A DNA stretch of 5,403 nucleotides, taken from NCBI GenBank assembly GCA_027011725.1, contig JALUZQ010000257.1:1-5403 (forward strand). The letters are read 5' to 3'. Below the pieces are notes generated by a model. The model ran no database searches and was not told the DNA's origin. It was given only the letters and a program-made list of their open reading frames with translations. The stretch is from Sulfurimonas sp. (GTDB taxonomy: Bacteria; Campylobacterota; Campylobacteria; Campylobacterales; Sulfurimonadaceae). Made by a program: the position numbers and the translations under genes. This document shows, piece after piece, positions 1-5,403 of this stretch (positions are counted from its first letter, which is position 1; each line of letters opens with the position of its first letter).

Positions 1-1049
1 AGTATGTTGGCTGGAAAAATGGAAACTTAGAGCTTGTTTTTGATAAAAAGCTGCGTAATAATCAAATAAACTACTACAATAAATATGACTCAAGAAGAAA
101 AAAATATCAATATATTTTTAATATTCATGCCTCAATGCTTACAAAGTCTCAGACTCTAAGAAAAGAGGGTGTGAGTCATATTAAACTCTCTCAGTACAAT
201 CCTAATATGCTGCGTTTAGTGATAGAAAACTCTTCCCCAATAAATGTCCGTTTTAGTAAAAAACCAAAGAAAATTATTGTTCGTATCAGCAGTAATAAGA
301 TTCATCATAAAGCACTCAAGCGAGAGAAGCGAATAAAAGTACCTGCTCGAGCAGATAGAGATAAAGTCATAGTTATCGATGCAGGACACGGGGGAAAAGA
401 TCCCGGTGCTATAGGGTACAAGAAATATCGAGAAAAAGTTGTGGTCTTAAGCATAGCCAAAGAGCTTCGTAATATCTTAAAAGCACGAGGTTATAAGGTA
501 TATATGACACGAGACAGTGATCATTTCGTAAAACTCAGAAACAGAACAAAATTTGCCAATAGGAAAAATGCTGATATCTTTATAAGTATTCATGCAAACG
601 CAGTGAGTAAAAGACATGCAAACAAAACCTATGGCATAGAGTGCTATTATCTTTCAAAATCTCGCTCAGAACGTGCTAAGAATGTCGCCGCGGTAGAAAA
701 CTCCGCAGATTTGGCAGATATGAACTTCTATGGAAAAGAGAGCTTTTTAAATACGCTCAATTCACATAACATCATCGCAGCAAATAAACTTGCGATCGAT
801 CTGCAAAGAAGTGCACTCTCATCGCTGAAAAAGAAGTACAAATATGTAAAAGATGCAGGTGTGAGAGAGGGACCGTTTTGGGTGCTTGTAGGTGCTCAAA
901 TGCCTGCGGTGCTTGTAGAGGTTGGTTTTATTACAAATCCTCGTGAAGCAAGGAGACTAGTGAATAGAAACTATCAAAAGACATTGGCAAAAGGCCTTGC
1001 CAATGGGGTAGAGCGCTATTTTATAAACTGTAGAAAAAGCAGGTATTAA
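1..1049 (+). CDS. N-acetylmuramoyl-L-alanine amidase (AMIN + Amidase_3), 5'-truncated by the window
   Basis: This enzyme is a zinc amidase that cleaves the bond between N-acetylmuramic acid and the stem peptide L-alanine in periplasmic peptidoglycan, typically for daughter-cell separation. The frame is open from base 3 to the stop at 1047-1049, giving 348 visible residues. An ATG at 135 is internal: the 44 codons before it continue the same fold (LELVFDKKL) and no Shine-Dalgarno precedes it. Visible residues 1 to about 95 look like an AMIN domain. Amidase_3 follows, with the zinc-ligand and catalytic pattern in order: His129 (DAGHGGKDPGA), Glu144 (YREKVVVL), His197 (ISIHANA) and catalytic Glu306 (VEVGFITN). 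An insert around residues 225-265 (NVAAVENSADLADMNFYGK) resembles the regulatory helix of AmiB/AmiC-type enzymes, which would need an activator. The signal peptide is outside the window. The stop overlaps the convergent DHH gene. The family is certain; the exact paralogue is not. Confidence 0.95.
   Translation, partial: YVGWKNGNLELVFDKKLRNNQINYYNKYDSRRKKYQYIFNIHASMLTKSQTLRKEGVSHIKLSQYNPNMLRLVIENSSPINVRFSKKPKKIIVRISSNKIHHKALKREKRIKVPARADRDKVIVIDAGHGGKDPGAIGYKKYREKVVVLSIAKELRNILKARGYKVYMTRDSDHFVKLRNRTKFANRKNADIFISIHANAVSKRHANKTYGIECYYLSKSRSERAKNVAAVENSADLADMNFYGKESFLNTLNSHNIIAANKLAIDLQRSALSSLKKKYKYVKDAGVREGPFWVLVGAQMPAVLVEVGFITNPREARRLVNRNYQKTLAKGLANGVERYFINCRKSRY
976..1005 (-). terminator. candidate intrinsic terminator of the minus-strand operon, inside the amidase gene
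   Basis: Read on the minus strand, CATTGGCAA (1005-997) pairs perfectly with TTGCCAATG (990-982) across the six-base loop GGCCTT. The tail that follows is TCTTTTGATAG. The 9-bp stem begins about 40 bases past the stop codon of the DHH phosphoesterase, where an operon terminator would be expected. The plus strand has no T-run after the same hairpin, so it should act in one direction only. The U-tract is short and interrupted, so efficiency is uncertain. The same bases encode KTLAKGLANG of the amidase. Confidence 0.45.
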
Positions 1050-2125
1050 TCCTCCTTTTTGTACTCCAACTCTCCTGCTCGTGACTCTTTGTCATTTATT
1101 ATCTGCTCTATCTGCTGTTTTACTTTGTCATAACGGTACTGCTCTTTAAAGCCCATGATGCGTCCGCCTGCTGCGTTTGGATGTCCTCCGCCATTTGCCC
1201 ACTCTTTTGAGATTTGGGCTACACTAACATTATTATTTGCTCTCAGGCTCATTGTACCTCTGTAGCTCACATCTACTATGAAGTCATATTCAGGATAGGC
1301 AAGTAAGAAACCATTACCGACAATGGACGTATTCCCGACACCATAGCTGAGATAGCCTCTGTATCCTTTATAGTAAATAGTTTTCTCTTTACGTGCTTTT
1401 CCAAGGAGTTTAACAACGTATTTTGTCGCTAGGTTGTCAAGGGTGTCATCTTCATCTTCTCTAAAGAACTCTTTTTTGAGTCTGTGAATATTGTCATCTA
1501 AAACTATTGGAGCATTAGGCTCATTTATGAGTTTTACAGCTTCTAAAAGTAAAGAGAGCTTGTAGTGTGAGTCCTCTTCGGCAAACATAATACGGTTAAG
1601 CTCACGTGTTTCAGTTACAAGGCGCATACAAACCTTGCCATACTCGAAGTTCTCTTTCTCTTCTTGTTTCCACAGGTCTACTGCGTTTACAACATTGACA
1701 TATTTCTCCATCCACTCCGGCTCGTCGAGATCAAAATGCTCTTTTGCATAATCGTATGTGATTTTTGTTGCACAGCGCTCAACATCAAGAAAGTACCATT
1801 CAAATTTCTTTGCGCTCTCTGCACCACTGCCATGGTGGTCAAGGAGTTGTAGTTTGACATCACAGTAGTTGTCATTTATCTTTTTAAGTTCATGTTGCAG
1901 CCAACGTGACTCATCTGCTGTGAGGTTCAGGTCTGTTATGAGTATATAGGCAGGTTTTTTCTCTTTTCTTATGTTTTCAAGTATAAGTTCTAGTTTTTGT
2001 TTTACCTCTGCGCCATAATTCGCATTATAGTTATATGTTTTGTATGGTGTGTATTTCATTACCATTTGACAACTGTAACCATCTAAGTCGATATGAGAGA
2101 GATGGTGGATTATTCTGTTTTTCAT
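1046..2125 (-). CDS. NrnB-like DHH/DHHA1-family phosphoesterase (candidate oligoribonuclease)
   Basis: This is a 359-residue cytoplasmic metal-dependent phosphoesterase. The DHH catalytic domain shows H11-x-D13-x-D15-G16 (SHIDLDG), Asp65 (ITDLN), the signature D96-H97-H98 (LLDHHGS) and Asp150 (NAVDLW), which together form the usual two-manganese site. The C-terminal DHHA1 substrate domain has GGGHPNAAGGR at 312-322. The N-terminal half (HxDLDG, then ALFITDL- and LIDHH-like stretches) resembles Bacillus subtilis NrnB more than NrnA or RecJ as I recall them. Enzymes of this group degrade two- to five-base RNAs or other small nucleotides such as pAp, so nanoRNA recycling is a reasonable but unproven role. 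The start ATG has CAAAGG six bases upstream (2132-2137). It lies 26 bp after flhA and overlaps the amidase stop by four bases. The exact substrate cannot be read from sequence. Confidence 0.88.
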   Translation of the reverse strand: MKNRIIHHLSHIDLDGYSCQMVMKYTPYKTYNYNANYGAEVKQKLELILENIRKEKKPAYILITDLNLTADESRWLQHELKKINDNYCDVKLQLLDHHGSGAESAKKFEWYFLDVERCATKITYDYAKEHFDLDEPEWMEKYVNVVNAVDLWKQEEKENFEYGKVCMRLVTETRELNRIMFAEEDSHYKLSLLLEAVKLINEPNAPIVLDDNIHRLKKEFFREDEDDTLDNLATKYVVKLLGKARKEKTIYYKGYRGYLSYGVGNTSIVGNGFLLAYPEYDFIVDVSYRGTMSLRANNNVSVAQISKEWANGGGHPNAAGGRIMGFKEQYRYDKVKQQIEQIINDKESRAGELEYKKED

Positions 2126-2131
2126 TATATA

Positions 2132-2137
2132 CCTTTG
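2132..2137 (-). promoter_or_regulatory. ribosome binding site of the DHH gene
   Basis: CAAAGG on the minus strand lies six bases before the ATG at 2125-2123. It supports this start and shows that the gene has its own ribosome entry even though it follows flhA by only 26 bp. Confidence 0.6.
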
Positions 2138-2151
2138 CTTCTGTTTATTTT

Positions 2152-4329
2152 TTACTCTTGTGTTTCAATGGCTATGGAGCCCATGACTTCAAATGTAGCA
2201 CTTGCATCTATTTCGGCATGAGAGAGTGTGACCACATCAAGTGAAAATCTCTCAAATATCTCAGCTACACTGCGACGGATCTGTGGATCTACTATGATGA
2301 TGACTGGAGATACCCCTTTTTGGAGTACTTCTGTTGCCTTTTGACTTGTTGCCTGAATAAGCGCATTTATCTCTCCAACATTGAGCATAAGATTACGTAC
2401 GCCATCTTGCTCTTGAGATTTTTGCAGCAGCAGTTGCTCTGTTTGTGTATCAAAAGTAAGCAGACGAATCACACCGTCACTGCCTGCATACATCTGTGTA
2501 ATGACACGAGAGAGTTTTGCTCGAACCTGTTCAGTGATAAGGTCAACATTTTTTGTAAATTCTGCAATGTCTGCAATGGTTTCTAAGATAGTAAGCATAT
2601 CTTTGAGTGGAATCTTTTCATGTAGGAGCGCTTTGAGCACTCTTTGAATAAGTCCGATACTTGCAACTTTGAGCACATCATCAATGATAACAGGATAATC
2701 ATCTTTGATCTTGTCGATGAGGGATTGTACCTCTTGACGGGTAAGTAACTCTTCTGCATTGCGTTTAACAAGCTCACTCATATGCGTAGAGATAACCGTT
2801 GCAGGATCGACAACCGTATAACCGTTAATGATGGCATCCTCTTTTTGTTCAGGGAGTATCCAAAGGGCATCAAGCCCAAAGGCAGGCTCTTTTGTCGGCT
2901 CACCTTGAATCTCTCCGGTTGCCATACCGCTATCCATCGCCAAAAATTTGTCAGGGTTGATCTCACCTTCGCCTATGCTTACTCCTTTGAGGAGTATTTG
3001 GTATTGGTTTGGCTTGAGGTGCAGGTTGTCTCTAATACGTACCTGCGGCATTAAAAAGCCAAAGTCGCTGGCAATTTTTCTACGCATGGAGCGAATTCGC
3101 TCCAAAAGGTCTCCCCCTTGTGAGCTGTCGGCAAGTTTTATAAGCTGATACCCAAGGGTAAGTTCAAGCATCTCAACTTTGAGGATGTCCTCTAGTGCAC
3201 TCTCTTCCTCTTTTGCTATTTCATCGGCACTTTTTTGAGGAGAGAGTTTCTCTTTTTCTTCTTTAAACTGCTCAGATGTTTTTGGGGCAATGATATCGTT
3301 GACGTTAAGTATATGCAGCTCTCCTTTTTCATACTTGTAGATGGCCCAACCAAGGAGTGCGAACATTCCACCGACGAATGCCATAGAAGCAGTTGGTAGT
3401 CCTGGAACAAGTGCAAAAAGGAGCATAATAAAGCCCACAATCATCATAGTTTTGGCATTTCCTACCATTTGAGAGATTGTACCCTCAGCGAAGTTGTCAC
3501 CGTCACTTGATGAACGGGTGATCATAATACCCGTAGCAGTCGAGATAATAAGGGCTGGAATCTGACTCACGAGTCCATCACCAATAGTAAGGAGCGTAAA
3601 AGTTGAGGCACTGTCACTGATACTCATGCCATATTGGAATACACCAATGAGGAATCCACCAATGATATTGATAAGCGTAATGATAATACCAGCAACTGCA
3701 TCACCCTTTACAAACTTTGATGAACCATCCATAGCTCCATAGAAGTTTGCATCTTGTAAGATCTCGGCACGGCGTCTCTTTGCCTCTTCATCATCTATAA
3801 GTCCTGCGTTTAGGTCAGCATCGACTGCCATCTGTTTTCCGGGCATAGAGTCAAGTACGAAACGAGCTGCAACCTCTGCAACCCTTGTAGAACCTTTGGT
3901 AATAACCATAAAGTTTATAAGCACCAAAATGGAAAATACGATGATACCAATAACATAGTTCCCGCCGACAACGAAATCTCCAAAGCTGGTAATAACACTA
4001 CTGACATTCTCAGGCCCTTCATTCCCATGACTTAAAATCATCCTTGTAGTAGCAATGTTCAGGGAGAGGCGAAAAAGCGTTAAAATGAGAATAAGTGTCG
4101 GAAATGTTGTCAGATCCGTAGGTTTTGGTACATAGAGTGAGATGAGTAAAATAAGTACAGAAAAGGCGATGGAAACAGTAAGGAGTACATCAAGTATCTC
4201 TGAAGGCAGAGGTACGATGATGATAGCCAAAATTGCCATAACGAAAACAACGACACCAAGGTCTCTGTTTCCAAGCATAAAGTTTAAAGAGGTACCGACC
4301 TTTTGTTTTGCTGTAAGTTTTTTTGCCAT
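2152..4329 (-). CDS. flhA: flagellar biosynthesis protein FlhA (type III export gate)
   Basis: FlhA forms the nonameric ring of the flagellar type III export gate in the inner membrane. It couples ion flow to export and docks chaperone-substrate complexes. The 725 residues are full length for the family. Residues 25-142 and 205-331 hold the hydrophobic segments expected for about eight transmembrane helices. The cytoplasmic FHIPEP-family signature lies at 149-172 ([13 protein letters not shown]), followed by the conserved [16 protein letters not shown] (196-211). A charged linker of about 350-385 leads to the cytoplasmic domain, ending in LSHAEI (702-707) and a short tail. No frameshift or missing block is seen. 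Only a weak AAAGA lies just before the ATG, and the regulator gene ends 11 bp upstream, so translational coupling is plausible. In Campylobacter the FlhA-containing export apparatus is also needed for FlgSR/sigma54 activation of later flagellar genes; whether that holds here is inference. Confidence 0.97.
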   Translation of the reverse strand: MAKKLTAKQKVGTSLNFMLGNRDLGVVVFVMAILAIIIVPLPSEILDVLLTVSIAFSVLILLISLYVPKPTDLTTFPTLILILTLFRLSLNIATTRMILSHGNEGPENVSSVITSFGDFVVGGNYVIGIIVFSILVLINFMVITKGSTRVAEVAARFVLDSMPGKQMAVDADLNAGLIDDEEAKRRRAEILQDANFYGAMDGSSKFVKGDAVAGIIITLINIIGGFLIGVFQYGMSISDSASTFTLLTIGDGLVSQIPALIISTATGIMITRSSSDGDNFAEGTISQMVGNAKTMMIVGFIMLLFALVPGLPTASMAFVGGMFALLGWAIYKYEKGELHILNVNDIIAPKTSEQFKEEKEKLSPQKSADEIAKEEESALEDILKVEMLELTLGYQLIKLADSSQGGDLLERIRSMRRKIASDFGFLMPQVRIRDNLHLKPNQYQILLKGVSIGEGEINPDKFLAMDSGMATGEIQGEPTKEPAFGLDALWILPEQKEDAIINGYTVVDPATVISTHMSELVKRNAEELLTRQEVQSLIDKIKDDYPVIIDDVLKVASIGLIQRVLKALLHEKIPLKDMLTILETIADIAEFTKNVDLITEQVRAKLSRVITQMYAGSDGVIRLLTFDTQTEQLLLQKSQEQDGVRNLMLNVGEINALIQATSQKATEVLQKGVSPVIIIVDPQIRRSVAEIFERFSLDVVTLSHAEIDASATFEVMGSIAIETQE

Positions 4330-4340
4330 ATTCTTTATTA

Positions 4341-4745
4341 TTAGTCTTTGAGTACGTCTTCGAGAGTTATTTGTGCTAAAAAGAGGTCTATTTTTCCTTG
4401 AAGTCTATGTAAAAACGGCCAGAGTGAACAGATGTGTGCCCGCTCTGAAGGGCAGTCCTCTTGTGAAGGGGAACACTCAAAGACAGCAGGTGCTTTTCCC
4501 TCTACACAGGTCATAATGTCAAGCATAGGGATTTTTGCTGGGTCTTGGTTAAGAAGAAATCCACCGTTGACACCTTTATAAGACTTGAGTATCTCCGCTT
4601 TTGCAAGAGATTGCAAAATCTTTGCAAGAAAACTTTTAGATATTGAGAGCTCTCTTGAGAGTGTATCACTGTCGATGGGCTCTTTTGCAGAGGAGATAAG
4701 AATGAGTGAAAGTATTGCGTATTCACTGGCACGGGTTATAAGCAT
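4341..4745 (-). CDS. Rrf2-family transcriptional regulator, probable Fe-S binding
   Basis: This 134-residue protein is a typical-length Rrf2-family winged-helix DNA-binding protein (the family of IscR, NsrR and CymR). Residues 1-65 give the winged helix: N-terminal [10 protein letters not shown], recognition helix around 36-53 ([18 protein letters not shown]) and wing [11 protein letters not shown] (55-65). The region that binds the cluster in IscR and NsrR contains C91, C98 and C106, spaced C-x6-C-x7-C, with a further C80 and nearby H104. Three cysteines here suggest a [2Fe-2S] or [4Fe-4S] sensor, but the spacing does not identify the signal (iron-sulfur status, NO or redox). The start ATG has AAAGA nine bases upstream. 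It is first in the unit with flhA and diverges from rpsO, as in Campylobacter. Autoregulation from the shared intergenic region is likely by family habit but not shown. Confidence 0.92.
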   Translation of the reverse strand: MLITRASEYAILSLILISSAKEPIDSDTLSRELSISKSFLAKILQSLAKAEILKSYKGVNGGFLLNQDPAKIPMLDIMTCVEGKAPAVFECSPSQEDCPSERAHICSLWPFLHRLQGKIDLFLAQITLEDVLKD

Positions 4746-4770
4746 AGGTTAAAATCTTTAGTTTTTATTT

Positions 4771-4776
4771 ATTATA
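4771..4776 (-). promoter_or_regulatory. -10 box of the Rrf2 regulator-flhA-DHH operon
   Basis: The minus strand reads TATAAT exactly, in the context GCTATAATAAATAAAAAC, 25 bases before the regulator ATG. Transcription would start near 4764, leaving a leader of about 18 bases that holds AAAGA (4759-4755). No good -35 is present; at 17-bp spacing the hexamer is TTTAAT. This fits Campylobacterota promoters, which rely on AT-rich upstream DNA instead. Confidence 0.6.
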
Positions 4777-4780
4777 GCTA

Positions 4781-4817
4781 AATTGTAGAAAAAATTAAAG
4801 AAAAATTAGATACAATT
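4781..4817. promoter_or_regulatory. inverted repeat between the divergent promoters, possible operator
   Basis: AATTGTA (4781-4787) and TACAATT (4811-4817) form a perfect 7-bp inverted repeat separated by 23 bp and centred at 4799, midway between the regulator and rpsO promoters. The right arm contains the rpsO -10 box. The site could bind a dimeric regulator such as the adjacent Rrf2 protein, or could simply reflect two -10-like boxes facing apart in AT-rich DNA. The wide spacer is unlike the compact dyads of IscR or NsrR. Confidence 0.25.
4811..4816 (+). promoter_or_regulatory. -10 box of the rpsO promoter
   Basis: TACAAT in the context TTAGATACAATTGCG is a close match to the sigma70 -10 box. 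It predicts a transcript start near 4823 and a leader of about 57 bases. There is no recognisable -35, but A-tracts at 4789-4794 and 4801-4805 lie directly upstream about one helical turn apart. Confidence 0.55.
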
Positions 4818-4868
4818 GCGCTTCAACTTTTAGTGCAATGGCATTTGAGTTAGATTATTATACCCATC

Positions 4869-4874
4869 AGGAGG
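4869..4874 (+). promoter_or_regulatory. rpsO: ribosome binding site of rpsO (decides the start)
   Basis: AGGAGG lies five bases before the ATG at 4880. It is a full-strength Shine-Dalgarno and sets the rpsO start, in preference to the in-frame ATG at 4838, which has no purine-rich site upstream. Confidence 0.9.
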
Positions 4875-4879
4875 CTATT

Positions 4880-5155
4880 ATGGCTTTAGATTCGGCTAAA
4901 AAACAAGAAATAGTTGCGAAATATGGTCGCAAAGAAAATGACACTGGTTCAAGTGAAGTTCAAATTGCACTTTTAACTGCAAGAATTGCAGAATTAACAG
5001 AACACCTTAAAGTTTTCAAAAAAGATCACGCGTCTCGTTTAGGACTACTTAAACTAGTTGGACAACGTCGTCGTTTAATGAAATATTTCAAAAGAACGAA
5101 CAAAGAAGCTTACGCAAAACTAATCGAAGATTTAGGTATCCGCGATAACATCTAA
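4880..5155 (+). CDS. rpsO: 30S ribosomal protein S15
   Basis: S15 is a primary binder of 16S rRNA that helps assemble the central domain (platform) of the small subunit and contributes to a bridge with the large subunit. The 91 residues match the usual length of about 89-90. The family landmarks are present in order: [22 protein letters not shown] (split here only for reading, about residues 22-43), then [10 protein letters not shown] (48-57), [10 protein letters not shown] (61-70) and a C-terminal helix ending LGIRDNI. The start at 4880 has AGGAGG behind it; a longer frame from 4838 would add 14 residues ([14 protein letters not shown]) that do not belong to the family. It is transcribed alone, with its own promoter and a strong terminator. 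In several bacteria S15 represses its own mRNA by binding the leader; whether this leader does so cannot be told by eye. Confidence 0.97.
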   Translation: MALDSAKKQEIVAKYGRKENDTGSSEVQIALLTARIAELTEHLKVFKKDHASRLGLLKLVGQRRRLMKYFKRTNKEAYAKLIEDLGIRDNI

Positions 5156-5176
5156 GTTCTAAACTTTTCTTACCTC

Positions 5177-5209
5177 ACAAGTCCTTTTTTAGGGCTTGTA
5201 CTCTTTTTC
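5177..5209 (+). terminator. intrinsic terminator of rpsO
   Basis: ACAAGTCC (5177-5184) pairs along its full length, with one G-T wobble, with GGGCTTGT (5192-5199). The loop is TTTTTTA and the tail is ACTCTTTTTCC. It begins 21 bases after the rpsO stop. The minus strand has no T-run after the hairpin, so it serves rpsO only. Confidence 0.85.
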
Positions 5210-5273
5210 CTAAAAATTTACATATCATTATCTCAAAAGTAGGGCTTAAGTCTTTTCTCTGTACTATTATTTT

Positions 5274-5403
5274 ATGCAAAGTGTTAACCATTACTATAAA
5301 AACAGAGAAATATTAGAAGCATTTATTCAAAAGCAGCGTATTGTCGATGCTTCTTCACTCCTTATACAAGTCTTTACCGACAAAAATGAGCCTGTGTTTA
5401 TAG
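5274..5403 (+). CDS. N-terminal fragment of an uncharacterised protein, possibly a FIST-domain sensor
   Basis: The frame opens at ATG 5274 and runs 43 codons to the window edge without a stop; an in-frame TAA at 5247 limits upstream extension. The visible protein has YYKNREILEAFI followed by ASSLLIQVFTDKNEPVFI. The LLIQVFT-type strand after a short helix resembles the beginning of FIST domains, which in Campylobacterota often sit in front of GGDEF, histidine kinase or chemotaxis modules and are proposed to sense small ligands. This is pattern memory over a short stretch, so the domain call is weak. No Shine-Dalgarno precedes the ATG, and no other ATG, GTG or TTG start is available in this frame nearby. 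Coding status is likely; function is open. Confidence 0.5.
   Translation, partial: MQSVNHYYKNREILEAFIQKQRIVDASSLLIQVFTDKNEPVFI

Noticed and set aside
343..354. 12-bp palindrome CTGCTCGAGCAG in the amidase gene
   Set aside because: This length is expected by chance at about this frequency, and it is explained by the codons for PARAD-type sequence with no regulatory context.
1081..1100. Weak hairpin GTGAC / GTCAT followed by TTTATT as a plus-strand terminator for the amidase
   Set aside because: The stem is only five pairs with one wobble, and the T-run is broken. It lies inside DHH coding sequence and is too weak to call.
1046..2125. RecJ exonuclease or GdpP-type c-di-AMP phosphodiesterase
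   Set aside because: At 359 residues it is a stand-alone DHH-DHHA1 protein. It lacks the extra RecJ domains and the membrane, PAS and GGDEF-like parts of GdpP.
1664..4351. Several open frames of about 60-90 codons opposite or in other frames of the DHH, flhA and regulator genes
   Set aside because: They are shadows of strong conserved coding sequences, with no ribosome binding sites and no recognisable protein character.
4838..4879. In-frame ATG at 4838 giving a 105-residue S15
   Set aside because: It has no Shine-Dalgarno, lies close to the predicted transcript start, and adds 14 residues absent from the S15 family, whereas ATG 4880 has AGGAGG five bases upstream.
5190..5252. Repeat of TAGGGCTT with a following T-rich stretch (5190-5197 and 5240-5247)
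   Set aside because: Identity covers only eight bases, and the second copy has no matching left arm nearby, so it is not a second terminator or a true repeat element.

Overview
The window reads as a Campylobacterota (epsilonproteobacterial) chromosome, most likely a free-living sulfur-oxidising type such as Sulfurimonas or a relative. This rests on three things: the arrangement Rrf2-family regulator - flhA on one strand with rpsO diverging from it, which I recall from Campylobacter; the character of the proteins; and AT-rich promoters with clear -10 boxes but no clear -35. The genus is an inference. Codon and base use look less AT-biased than in Campylobacter jejuni.

Layout, left to right. 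Positions 1-1049 (+) hold the 3' part of an N-acetylmuramoyl-L-alanine amidase gene; the reading frame is open to the window edge and its AMIN domain is cut by it. It meets head-on a three-gene minus-strand unit, with both stop codons sharing the palindrome TTAA. In transcription order this unit is an Rrf2-family regulator with probable Fe-S cysteines (4745-4341), flhA for the flagellar export gate (4329-2152), and an NrnB-like DHH/DHHA1 phosphoesterase (2125-1046). The internal gaps are only 11 and 26 bp, so co-transcription is likely. A hairpin with a short U-rich tail at 1005-976, inside the last codons of the amidase gene, is a candidate terminator for this unit.

The AT-rich divergent region 4746-4879 carries a minus-strand TATAAT box for the regulator operon and a plus-strand TACAAT box for rpsO. 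It also has two inverted repeats and A-tracts one helical turn apart. rpsO (ribosomal protein S15) starts at 4880 behind a strong AGGAGG and is followed by a convincing intrinsic terminator at 5177-5209. The window ends in the first 43 codons of another plus-strand gene (5274 onward), tentatively a FIST-domain sensor.

Functionally, the minus-strand unit joins flagellar type III export (FlhA) to a possible redox, iron or NO-responsive regulator and to a candidate nanoRNA-degrading enzyme. The flanking genes serve cell-wall remodelling and translation. I see no mobile element, CRISPR array, tRNA or rRNA. This is mostly ordinary core-genome sequence, and the interest lies in its regulatory and overlap details rather than in a new system.
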